DNA of 33,255 nucleotides from Phormidesmis sp. RL_2_1 (GTDB lineage Bacteria; Cyanobacteriota; Cyanobacteriia; Phormidesmidales; Phormidesmidaceae), in assembly GCA_012033015.1 (NCBI GenBank), contig JAAUPS010000024.1:1-33255 (forward strand), given 5' to 3'. How positions within the stretch are numbered: the stretch's first letter is position 1; each line of letters opens with the position of its first letter. This document shows, piece by piece, positions 17,729-27,417 of this stretch. The translations under genes were made by a program, and so were the position numbers. Below the pieces are notes generated by a model, which saw nothing but the letters and a program-made list of their open reading frames with translations, ran no database searches and was not told the DNA's origin.

Positions 17729-20700
17729 CTAGGAACAGGAGACTTCTGATGGATATACTCGGCTGCTATTGGCATAGGTTGCGCAGCGGAGATTATTAAC
17801 ATATGGATCATCTACAGGCAGCTCACGATAGAACTCACTTCTCGGACGCCCCACGGTTACAAAGCGGCGAGAAATCGCCCCAGCCGGTGCATATTGTAAG
17901 CCCACGTCATATCCCCAAGTTCGGTTGGGCGCACCGTAAAATCGAACTCTTGCATGACTTAGTCGCGCATCGCCATTGGGGTTGGCATTGGTTGAAGTAC
18001 CACCAGCGGGATCATAAGGCTCCCAAGCATCTTGATCGAAAGGGGCAGTAGCAGAGGTGCTAAAGCTGAGCTGGAAGAAGCCACCCGCGATGTGGAGCTC
18101 TGTATTTTCCACTGTTCTATAAATCGTGGAAAGTTGTGCATACCGCCATAGGTTTGCCCTGCTTGAGAAGGCACAATGCCGCTGATGAAAACTGCATTCG
18201 CAATGGTGAAGTTAGCTTGTTCCATGTCTCCTCCTCGATAGCTACTAAAGTCACTATCTGATGCAGAAAACTTGAAGAAATCACTCTCAGGTACTACAGC
18301 GTCATTACTTCTCACTAATTGCCCGTTGCGATTAATCACCATGGGTGATTCAACGTCACTAGGATTAGCGTGCTTTAAAGCGGATGGTGTAAGCTGCGCA
18401 TTAGCCAACAAACGATTTTGGTTTTGATAAGAGCTAACCGCTCGACCGACATTATTATCGAGGGTGCGAGGGATGGTAAAACTATCTTGCATATTGCCGT
18501 CTCGAAAGTTTCCAGATAACACCCCTACCGCATCACCAACAATTTCAATCGGTCGCCAACTGTCGTTGTTAGCATTATTCGTAGCAGCAGAATAGGCAAA
18601 AATGGTATCGTTCAAAGTGACTCGTCCGCCTGTACCACCATAAAATTTGTTATTGGCGGTTTCGCGAGAACAGTCATTTTTGATGAGCTTTTGCGTAAAT
18701 TCTTCGAGCAGGTTGCTGCAGTTAGCGCCTAGGGTGTTGGTAGCGGTAATATGCAGGTTAAAGTGACCTTTGGTGTAGACGATATTGTCGGAGACAAAGG
18801 TCATACCTGACTGGACGTTGGGGCCTCTCCCTAAAGATGCGCCATTCATCAGCCTAAATCCGTGAGGACGGCGGTCGGGGTCGGGGTAAAAGTCAATGGG
18901 TTTAGTGCTGATATTAATGGCACCGGTTGTATCAGCCGTGAGGGCAGGATCCTGAAGATAGGGAGCCGCTGCTAACTTTCTCATGCGGCAGTCCCTATTG
19001 TTACCGACAACTGAGCCATCGCTTTCGTTCTTGTATACTTGGGCCCAGGTATTACATTTATCCCATGCTGCTGCTGCGTTGGAGCTTTTGGGTCTGACAA
19101 TGGCATCTTCGCGAACAGCATCTTCGCGGAAGGCGTAGACAATGCCATCTGTTGTAGAAATCCACCTATCGCTACCGCTTGTTCCACTAGCAAGCTGAGC
19201 AACATCTAGATCAAGCATTCTTAACCCCAATAGCTCTCGCCCATCGAACATTCCTTTGTCCAGCAGTGCTACGGTCAACAGTTTTCCATCTGGCCCACCT
19301 ACTTGCATAGATTCAGGATCCAAATTTATGACGGGAGGTGTTGCGGTTGTTTGAAAATCGGTTGTCGTAGTCGTTCTAGGAAGTTTCCAAGCCTGCTGAC
19401 CCGTTGCAGGGGTTCCGGTTACTCGATATTTGAACGCGATCGACTCTAGGGCAGCAGCATCTGTAAACTCACCAGTATCGATAGTTCCGTTTTGATTGGT
19501 ATCGCCGATAACTTGGTAGGTTACGCTGCCGTTTACACCTGTGTTGTCATCGTTGAATATGTAGTTAGTGGCAGGAGCACCCGACACACCTGATTGAGCT
19601 TTATCGTTTAGATACTCCTCAGTAGCAGGTTGTCCATCGTTTTGATCGTGTCGGGATAGTGGGAAAAGATAGTACAGTGCTGGGTATTTAGGCTGTGTAG
19701 AACAAACTAAGGCAACACCGGCTGCATCCCTGGCATTATCGCTATTAGGGTTGATAGTTGTGGGGTTGAACAGTGCATTAACGGCACTACTAGGACTTCC
19801 TGGATGACAGTTAGCAGGAAATTTGAAATTGTAGGTTCGAGGAGAACCACCCCCTGTCGCTTGTGCTGACCATGATGATGAGAAAATTGAACTAGACGGC
19901 GGTACATAGTCCGGAGATTCTTCAAAGCCATACGTTCTATCCCTTTGCACTTGAGTAAAGTCAGACAAAGAATCTACAAAATTAATTTCGTTTTCACTTA
20001 ATTTCGTTCCCGTAGTATTTTTCTCAATAGCAAGCAACTCTTCTTTAGTTGGGTTAATCTCACAAACAAAATTGGTAGTAGATGAGGGAGGATCCGCCTT
20101 ACAGTATTTAGTGGTAAGGGTACTGGATGCAATGAAGATATCCCATATCCGACCACCAACACCTTTCACTTGACCTTGGGTAGAAATAGTGCCGACACCA
20201 CTTGTTCCAGCATCACGGCTTTTCTCCCAATCAACCCTACTAAGATTGTTTAGGTTGTTACTCAACAAGCCCATTGTACAAGCCGCAGAATGCAAAGACG
20301 ACTTATCAGCCGGACTCAGGGCATTGTATCTGTCTTCAATAGTGCCTACTGACGTGTTATCTAGCCGCTCATCGAAGATTCGTCGAAGAATAGAATAGTC
20401 ACCCCACATTGCCATTTGAGGGAAAGGGTGAACTACCGCACCGCCACTTTCCTGGACAGGGATGAAAGAAGGTGCGCCTCCGTTCGGATCACCCGCAAAT
20501 CGCGCCAAGTTACGTAGTGCGGTTCCTAAAGGCCGGTTGGTGGCTAATGCTGCGCCAAAAGATTCGGGCGTGCCGCCGGTTGAAGGGAGAAAAGTGGTCG
20601 GAAAATCATATTCCCAGCCATTGGTTCCTTTACCGGTCAGGAAATTGCTAATCAGGGTAATGTCGTTGTTAGCACTGTCTTTAAAGGTTTGTGCTTTGAA

Positions 20701-22491
20701 GTTGCGGCTATTGATAATGGTATCTCTGGTACCTGGATGCGCAGTATTAGCAATACAGGCTAAAGGATATTCTGGATTGCTGTTTTGATAGTGATAAACG
20801 ACCATGCCTTGAACAGCCGCTAAGTTGTCGTATAGTGAGCGGCGTTGACGAGCTTCTGAAGTAACGGCAGGATTATCAACTGGATACAGCGGTTCGTTAT
20901 TGCCTGTCCAGCCAAAGGCATCACCTAGCTCAAGCCGCTGACCCACAATCAGCCTCAGCCCCTGGCCAATTGCTCGTCTTTCCCAGTAGCCATCTAACCC
21001 ATAAGCGCTACTTGCAGCCGATTGTGCGGTGAGCGCAACATTGGCGGCTGGAATAGGAGCGCCCACTGATGTCCCTGGAGGCACCGCATTGTTGACATCA
21101 TAACGAGGCTTAGGGCCGTAACGGTTGTCAGCTCTGTAGGTATCGTCTAAATAGGGGGTAGCGGTATTCTCGTTGTAGACTCTTTTTTTATTTACAAAAG
21201 CACTGGTATCCCAAGTATTGTCATGTGACCAAGTACCTGTACCACGATGCGACAAAGTATCCTTAGTGAACAGACTGATAGGATCTAGTAAGATATCTCT
21301 GATAATTCCTGCACTGCTACCTGTGATGGAATCATTACTTTCACTCAGGGCGCCATTCGTCACATCTGGTGCAGCATTGTCGCTCGTGAATAAGTGGTAA
21401 TTGACCGCGTTGGCTCCATCAAAGGCATTGGTACCTGACTTACCTGATATTACCTGCCCTGTAAAGTTGCTATCGGTTGCCAGTGTCACTTCGGAGGCAT
21501 CTTGAGTGTAAAGACAAGATTTTTCAGAACTGATCATTCTGGCTGTGTAGGCATCTCTGATCAGGAGATTGCCATCTGTATGCATGGCCCCATTCCAAAG
21601 AATCGGGTTGTCGCTGCCTGGAAACAGCTCTAGATCGTATTTAAACCAAGCGCCCCATTTGTTGCCTCTACTTGCTTGCCGAACCTGCTGAAACTCAAGC
21701 GCACTTACCGTACGGTTAACCGCATTATTACTCGCTACAAAAGAAGTCACCTGAAAGTTCTTTTGCAGTGTCGCAGAGCTAATAACCTGCCAACCCCCCT
21801 CTGGTGCTCTCGCTGAGCCACAGCCCGCCTTACGTTCTGCAGTATTGATGGGCCCATTCCTTGTCACCAAGGCTTTGGCTTTGGCTGCACTCAAAGAATC
21901 TGTCAGCTTAACACTGCCAGATTCATCATCCATTAACATCGAATAAGCTACCAGCTCACCTGGTTCAATCTGTCCATTTCCATTCACATCCGATGGAAAG
22001 ACCCAAGCATTATCGACACCACCAGCCGCGTTGATATTAATCCGTTTTTCGTCTGGAAATGTATACGGATCATTTTCGGTGATTGTTGGAATGCCATTAT
22101 TTCCATCATTTAGCAACATACTGGCGATAACATCGCTGGAAGGCACACCGCCTGGAAACCGAGTATCTTTTGAAAATAGATACTCTAGCTTTGCCTTCGC
22201 TCTGTCAATTGTCGGGGCTGCAGCATTGTCAATGACTTGCTGTTCGCGCTGAGCGATAACGCTGCCTGACCGGCTAAAGGTTCTAAAGCTAAGGGCACCT
22301 ACCGTAAGCGAGAGTACTAAAAGTAGTAAAACGGTTGTCGGCAACACAAAGCCAGCCTGCCCCGAACGCGCAGGCTTGTTAATTAGGAACAGACTTCTCA
22401 AAAGGCCGCTCATGAAGCGACGGCTCAGTCGCTGAAAGTCTGAGCGGTTTTTTCGAGGTTTTTGACTGCGAGTCTGCTTATCTGCGGACAT
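17729..22491 (-). CDS. hpsA: HpsA-like hormogonium polysaccharide protein, frameshifted near the C-terminus
   Basis: About 1587 residues once one base is restored. Start ATG 22491 is favoured over an upstream GTG or TTG because AGGAAG lies 6 nt before it. A basic cytosolic lead (about 45 residues) is followed by a PilX-like anchor, G47|FVLPTTVLLLLVLSLTVGALSF. The rest is a large Asn/Thr/Ser-rich exported domain with LWNGAMHTDGNLLI, VQGMVVYHYQN and TDGIVYAFREDAVREDAIV, the blocks I associate with HpsA. Two EF-hand-like loops, DVNGNGQIEPGE (about 168-179) and DTNQNGTIDTGE, suggest calcium binding. At about 18110 the frame breaks: CAG TGG AAA should read CAG TGG GAA, giving FIEQWENTELHIAGGFFQL and continuing to TGA at 17729. 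First gene of the five-gene pseudopilin unit. Confidence 0.8.
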
Positions 22492-22600
22492 GGCTGGCTT
22501 CCTAAACTGATGAGGGAGATGCAAAAGCTGGATAAATCATGACTGCTGCAACTGGATGATTGAGGATGGGATCGTCTAGTTGGCAACCTAGGGAAAACTT

Positions 22601-22610
22601 TATCCGGATA
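22601..22610. promoter_or_regulatory. Palindrome TATCCGGATA upstream of hpsA
   Basis: A perfect 10-bp palindrome 110 bp upstream of the hpsA ATG; on the minus strand it is followed by AAGTTTTCCC. It may be part of a promoter or an activator site for the hps unit. Hormogonium genes elsewhere depend on dedicated sigma factors; whether this matches their motif is untested. Confidence 0.3.
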
Positions 22611-22734
22611 CTTTTAGCGGTGTTATCTGACCCAGATTACCCAATCCATAGAGTGGAAATAATCAGTAGGTCTACCCATCTGGAAGCTAGGAAAGATAAT
22701 GGTTTCAGCCATCAAAGCAGATTGATTTTTGCCA

Positions 22735-22781
22735 ACAAAAATAAGCCCTCCGTAACATCACTGTGATGTCGCGAAGGGGCT
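22735..22781 (-). terminator. rpmB terminator
   Basis: On the minus strand a long hairpin forms: outer AGCCC/GGGCT, a mostly paired middle segment, and inner ACATCAC-A-GTGATGT, followed by TTATTTTTG. It lies 58 bp beyond the rpmB stop. Confidence 0.75.
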
Positions 22782-22838
22782 CGTTGACAAAGTTAAGGTA
22801 GATGACTTCTACCGATAGAAACGGTCTGTAGGTCGCGT

Positions 22839-23075
22839 TTAGTACTTGTTGAGGTCGATACCGGCTTCACGGGCCATGGCTTCAAGCCCTTTTTTCTCAA
22901 GGGTCTTTAGGGCCTTGGTGGAAACGCGGAGCTTGACGAAGCGCTTGCCTTGGGGCCACCAAATGCGTTTGTCTTGCAGGTTGGCTTCTTGGAGACGCTT
23001 GGTGCGGCGGTGGGAGTGAGAAACGGAAAAGGCGTTATTGGCCTTTTTGCCGGTAAGGTCGCAGGTTTTGGACAT
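22839..23075 (-). CDS. rpmB: Ribosomal protein bL28
   Basis: 78 residues, the usual length for bL28 of the large ribosomal subunit. [20 protein letters not shown] is the conserved start (the CxxTGKK motif, with only the first zinc-type Cys kept), followed by [36 protein letters not shown] and the C-terminal helix [16 protein letters not shown]. It lies between htpG and the hps unit, all on the minus strand, with its own terminator. The call rests on continuous similarity across the whole length. Confidence 0.96.
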   Translation of the reverse strand: MSKTCDLTGKKANNAFSVSHSHRRTKRLQEANLQDKRIWWPQGKRFVKLRVSTKALKTLEKKGLEAMAREAGIDLNKY

Positions 23076-23203
23076 GGGTATTTACGCTAACAGAGTTACT
23101 GATTATAGCCAGTTTTGGGCGTTAAGACAAAAGGAAAACAAGAGGTGGATGATATTTGTAGGTTGGGGTTCGAAATATTGAAAGGCTCCCAAGCCCTCTC
23201 AAA

Positions 23204-25178
23204 CTACCGTTCAGTCAGCTTTGTCAGCAGGCTAGTCGAGCGCTCTGTAAAAGCCTTCATGCCGTCAGCATCAAAACCCTTTTGTGCCATAAGCGCTAAG
23301 TCATAGACCTGTTCGCAGATTTGGGTGGCTAACTGTGCTGAAGGGGATTGGCTACCATCAGTTTGCACAATGCTGCCCTGACTAAGTTTGGCGACGTTTT
23401 GAATGAGCGGATGGGAGGTGTTTACGAGCAAAGTATGCGAATCAGGGAATTCGACGCCTTGCTGCTGAAGAAAGGCACTCATTTCCTGCATCCGCCGCAG
23501 TTCTTCGGGGACGAGGACTATAGCCGGTGGGGCCAGTTGGTCGGCTGACTTGAGGGCTTCAGTGCGAATTTTAATGCTTGGACGGTTTAACGCTTTTTCA
23601 AAGACTTCTTTAACCTGCTCACTGCGGGTTTTGTTAGTGGAGGCGTCAACAATTTCGTTTTCTTGCTCGCTATCGATCAAGGTATCGTCAAGGTCAGCAT
23701 CTACTCGCGAGAATTTTACATCTGAGTATTCTTGCTCTAGGAAGGAAACGAAATGGGTATCGATGAAGGAGTCCATGAATAGCACTTCTAGCCCCTGATT
23801 TTTGAGCAAGCTGATGTAGGTCGCTTGGGCAACTTCATCAGTGGCGTAGTAAATGCGGTTTTCGTGCTTTTCTTGATTGCGCTCTAAATACGCCTTGATG
23901 GTGGTATAGAAATTACCGTTGGCATCAACGGCTTGCTTTTCGCTCACTTCTGACCAGGCGTCGTCACCTTCGGCCCCTTCGACTTCGACTTTGGGTTTAT
24001 CAGGTTCGGCCAAATCGGCTGTGGAACGGAAGATGACGTAGTCTTGAATTTGCTTTTTAAACTTGTCATCGTTGAGGGAGCCGAATTTTGCAAAGGTGCC
24101 AAGATCTTGCCAAATTCGGATGTATTCGGAGATGTCGTCGCGGTATAGCTCTTTGAGGCGATCGCCACCTTTTTCGCTACGTAGTTGGCAATTTGCCTGA
24201 CGGTGCGATCTGCTTGCAAAAAGCTGCGTGACACGTTCAGCGGAATATCGGTGCTGTCAATCACTCCGCGCAAGGGCGTGAGGAACTTAGGAATGATTTC
24301 CTCGCAGTTATCGCTGACGAATACCTGATTGCAGAACAGCTTGATTTGGCCTTTGTTTAGCTCTACGTCGGGTTTGAGCTTAGGAAAGTACAGGATGCCG
24401 TTAACGACAAAGGGATAGTCGGTGTTGAGATGTACCCACAGGAGAGGTTCTTCCTCGAAGGGATAAAGATAGCGATAAAGATTCAGGTAGTCTTCATCGG
24501 TTAATTCGCTGGGTGACTTTTTCCACAGTGCTTCTTGCTTGTTAATCACTTCGTCGCCCAGTTTGATGGGGACAGGCATGAAGTCGCAGTAGGTTTTGAT
24601 GAGCTGCTTAATGCGGGCGTCTTCTAGATACTCCGCTTCGTCATCGTTGAGGTAAAGGGTGATGGTGGTACCGCGGGTGGTGCGATCGCTCTCACTCAGC
24701 TCAAAAGACGTACTGCCATCACAAGACCAGTGCACCGCCTGAGCACCGTCCTGCCAAGAAAGGGTATCAATGTCTACCCGAGCAGCCACCATAAACGAAG
24801 AGTAGAAGCCGAGACCAAAGTGGCCAATAATTTGCTGGTCGGTGTTGTCTTTATACTTAGTAATAAATTCTTCGGCACTCGAAAAAGCCACCTGATTGAT
24901 GTACTTTTTGATTTCATCTGCGGTCATACCAATGCCGCTATCGCTGATACTGAGGGTTTTGGCCTCCTTATCGATGGCGATGGTGATTTCTGAAGTGGCT
25001 TCGCCCTGGTATTCGCCGGAGCGGGAAAGCATACTCAGCTTGCTAATGGCATCTACGCCGTTGGAAATCAGCTCTCGGATAAAAATTTCATGATCGGAAT
25101 ATAGCCACTTTTTAATAATAGGGAAATATTCTCGGTATGGATGCTGATGTTGCCTTGTTCCAAAACCGTCGTTGTCAT
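23204..25178 (-). CDS. htpG: HtpG (Hsp90-type chaperone), two frameshifts
   Basis: About 658 residues when two bases are restored. The start is ATG 25178, reading MTTTVLEQGNISIHTENI. After that, one T is missing in a short run (about 25124-25127: ATTTCCC should be ATTTTCCC), which joins ENI to FPIIKKWLYSDHEIFIREL. The apparent 25197 start is an artefact of this shift. The GHKL ATPase domain has SNGVDAI, SDSGIGMT and GHFGLGFYSSFMVA; the middle domain has DIPLNVSRSFLQADRTV. At about 24164 a G is missing before GCGATCGC: AAG GTG GGC GAT CGC restores KKVGDRLKELYRDDI, then IWQDLGTFAKFGSLNDDKF and the C-terminal dimerisation part to 23204. It is a cytosolic stress chaperone, and in cyanobacteria it also helps phycobilisome assembly. 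Two breaks in one conserved chaperone argue for sequence error. Confidence 0.9.
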
Positions 25179-25369
25179 AAGAAGTACGCTCCGTCACTGT
25201 ACGCGATGTAGAAACCTAGAACCATTTTGTTGGATTTTTGGCTGAGTGCAATAGAGGAAAGCCGAACTTAGTGTGATCAGCTTTCTCTACCCATTTTCTT
25301 AAATAGGGATATATTCAAGGAAAACGGGGCTATGCAGCTTGCGATAGGCGACTCGCTTTTGGTAAGCAT

Positions 25370-26206
25370 TCAACATATGGGATAGGGCTTAAGTCTGCTT
25401 AAATCAATGGCTGCAGTACGTCGCAAAATGTATTCCTGCTGCTGCCCGTCGAATAGGCTATAGAACTTAGTTGAATTGGCACTGCGGATGGGAGAAGCGA
25501 CGCCTGCCTTCCAAGGTTCGCGTGCAAGGCTAACTTGCTGGGCCGTAGAGGCGTAGCTATTCAGCATGGTGGGGGTGAAGTGGACATCCATAAATTGGCA
25601 GAGCCTTTCTAGGGTGGGCTGGGGATTGGCCACTAGAGCTTCGTAGCTGACCAAATGATGATGAGGCGAGTTGACGTACTGCAAGCTGAGAGAGACGTCC
25701 TTAAGCCAACGGTCTATAGAAAGTTCTATGCTGGCCGGTTCGTTGGCCCATTGTTTGGGATATTTTTGGCGCACATCATATAAAGAGGCGACAGCGTCTT
25801 TGCCTGCTCGAATGATATGGATAAATCTAGGCTGTGAGATGTGCTGTGAAATGTAGTCGAGGTGATAGATGTGGGTGGGGGTTTTTTCTATCCAAATCTT
25901 TTTGTTTTGTTGGGCGGCGAGCTGATCTAGCGTTTTTGAAAAATGAGCGGTGAGCTGACTTGGGAATAAGGCAAGGGGTGAGGGGCGGTGACCGCTGTAA
26001 CCACTTTCCTGCAAGAACTCTGCCAGTCTTGGTTTAGCGCGGCGGGAGATGAGTCCTAGCCGATTGCGCTTGGGTTCGCTGTGAGGAAACAGGTGGTTGA
26101 AGAAATTGGATTCTGGGAAGGAGATGATGTCAGGGTGGGAAGCGAGTAGGCTTTGGAGTAGTGTGGTGCCGGAGCGGGCGCATCCTACAAGGAAGAATCT
26201 TTTCAT
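25370..26206 (-). CDS. PAPS-dependent sulfotransferase
   Basis: 278 residues. It transfers sulfate from PAPS to a hydroxyl acceptor. The 5'-phosphosulfate loop is FLVGCARSGTTLLQSLLASHP (about residues 5-25) and the 3'-phosphate site is FIHIIRAGKDAVASLYD (about 135-151), with WIEKTPTHIYHLDYI between them as usual. The C-terminal part has VSYEALVANPQPTLERLCQFM, typical of the carbohydrate/heparan-type superfamily. No signal peptide is seen, so it acts in the cytosol or at the inner membrane face. It sits close to three glycosyltransferases, so the acceptor may be a surface polysaccharide; the acceptor cannot be read from sequence. Confidence 0.88.
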   Translation of the reverse strand: MKRFFLVGCARSGTTLLQSLLASHPDIISFPESNFFNHLFPHSEPKRNRLGLISRRAKPRLAEFLQESGYSGHRPSPLALFPSQLTAHFSKTLDQLAAQQNKKIWIEKTPTHIYHLDYISQHISQPRFIHIIRAGKDAVASLYDVRQKYPKQWANEPASIELSIDRWLKDVSLSLQYVNSPHHHLVSYEALVANPQPTLERLCQFMDVHFTPTMLNSYASTAQQVSLAREPWKAGVASPIRSANSTKFYSLFDGQQQEYILRRTAAIDLSRLKPYPIC

Positions 26207-26526
26207 CGGTAAGGTAAAGCGTTGGGTGGATGGGGGAGTAAGGCAGATATATAGCGGTTTGCGGATGCATACTCTGTGAGAAGGCCGCGCCTACCCATAC
26301 TGCGAGCCACTTGGCCCGTTGCCCTGTAGGGATTTCGCCAGTAAGCCTGTATTCAAGCCAAGTGACAAACGCTATAGTTTTGTTTCCCCAGATGACCTCT
26401 GTAGCAACGCAATTTATCGTTTGTAGGTCAACTGATTTGTGGTCCTAGCGTGACAATGACCGGGCCATTCCAATAAAAATCGTTAATTTGGGAATAATTA
26501 GCCCAAAGGTTGTCAACTAATTTGTT
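26207..26526. other. Divergent region with a MITE-like inverted-repeat element
   Basis: 320 bp between the sulfotransferase (minus) and a glycosyltransferase (plus). About 26250-26376 is bounded by imperfect inverted copies of TATAGCG(G)TTTG and contains internal inverted copies of ACTTGGC. The rest shows no gene. Confidence 0.5.
26250..26376. repeat. MITE-like element, about 127 bp
   Basis: The left end is TATAGCGGTTTG (26250-26261) and the right end CAAACGCTATA (26366-26376); these are inverted with one extra G on the left. Internal ACTTGGC (26309-26315) and GCCAAGT (26357-26363) add a second inverted pair. No ORF lies inside, and clear target duplications are not visible. The core TATAGCG also occurs at 3804-3810 and 29867-29872, so the family may be dispersed. 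Confidence 0.35.
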
Positions 26527-27417
26527 GTGTCCACTCAGCGCCCAATCGTTTCAGTGATTATTCCGACGTATAACCGTCGGCATTTGATAGAGCCTGCGAT
26601 TCAAGGGGTTCTAGATCAAACCTACGAAACCTACGAGCTGATTGTGGTGGACGATGCGTCGGTAGATGGCACGGCTGATTGGGTAGAGACGCATTATCCA
26701 TGGGCGCGGTTGATTCGGTTGGAACGAAACATAGGGGCAGCGGCAGCCCGAAATGTGGGCATTCGAGCAGCTAAAGGTGAGCTGATCGCTTTTTTAGATT
26801 CGGATGATTATTGGGATGCGGGGTATCTTTCAGCTCAGGTGGGCGCACTGGCAAAAAATCCTTGTGCCAGCTTTGTTTTTTCTAATCACCGAGAGATTTT
26901 GCACGATGGCTCGATGAGGCAGTGTGTATATCGAGCTTCTACAAAATATAGAGACTTAGTCCATAGATCCTTGGCAGATACGTTTATCTACAACATGTCG
27001 GCGGTGGTAGTGCGTCAATGCGTGTTAGAGGTTTGTGGATTGCTGGATGTTCGGCTATCGAGTTGTCATGACCGGGAGCTATATATTCGGCTTTTGCAAG
27101 CCGGGGAGATGGCCCACGTGGAGGACTTATTAGTGACGAGGGTGATGCATGATCAAAATATTTCGGCTGACTATCGCAATTGGGCGAACAACATTTTTAT
27201 GACGCTAGATCTCTTTTTTGAGAATCCGAAGAATAAGGCGTATTTACCGCTGGAGTCTTCTATTCGACGGGATTGGGCCATGATTATGGCTCGGCATTTA
27301 TGGCGGGTGGACAAGGCACCTTTTTGCAGTGCTTTGATGGTTTTTAGAGCGTTTAAGGCTGAGCCAGGTGTGATGATTGAGAAGTTGAAGAGAAAGTTGC
27401 TATTGAAGTTTGCCTAA
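26527..27417 (+). CDS. Family 2 glycosyltransferase
   Basis: 296 residues from GTG 26527. The GT-A fold is clear: VSVIIPTYNRRHLIEPAIQG and YELIVVDDASVDGTADWV bind the nucleotide sugar, RNIGAAAARNVGIRAAKGELIAFLDSDDYW carries the metal-binding DSDD (DXD), and the acceptor part has the C-terminal CHDRELYIRLLQAG (ED-like catalytic region). No membrane span is seen. It transfers an unidentified sugar, probably in cell-surface polysaccharide synthesis given its neighbours. Its TAA (27415-27417) interlocks with the stop codon of the converging GT4 gene. Unlike the two minus-strand glycosyltransferases, the frame is intact. Confidence 0.88.
   Translation: MSTQRPIVSVIIPTYNRRHLIEPAIQGVLDQTYETYELIVVDDASVDGTADWVETHYPWARLIRLERNIGAAAARNVGIRAAKGELIAFLDSDDYWDAGYLSAQVGALAKNPCASFVFSNHREILHDGSMRQCVYRASTKYRDLVHRSLADTFIYNMSAVVVRQCVLEVCGLLDVRLSSCHDRELYIRLLQAGEMAHVEDLLVTRVMHDQNISADYRNWANNIFMTLDLFFENPKNKAYLPLESSIRRDWAMIMARHLWRVDKAPFCSALMVFRAFKAEPGVMIEKLKRKLLLKFA

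Larger units (their letters stand above)
22492..22838. other. hpsA upstream region
   Basis: About 345 bp between rpmB and hpsA, both on the minus strand. The rpmB-proximal part is a terminator (22735-22781). The hpsA-proximal part holds a perfect palindrome (22601-22610) and the hpsA ribosome site AGGAAG. A plus-strand ORF across 22560-22766 runs through the terminator and is not credible as a gene. Confidence 0.55.

Noticed and set aside
22560-22766. A 68-codon plus-strand ORF upstream of hpsA
   Set aside because: It reads through the rpmB terminator hairpin and opposes both flanking genes; no family resemblance.
25176-25197. An apparent htpG start at 25197 (MTERTSYDN...)
   Set aside because: The first ~20 residues do not fit HtpG. 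They come from an off-frame reading before the missing T near 25125; ATG 25178 gives the conserved N-terminus.
25257-25285. GAAAGC/GCTTTC hairpin between the sulfotransferase and htpG as a terminator
   Set aside because: Only 6 bp with a 17-nt loop and no T-run in the needed direction.
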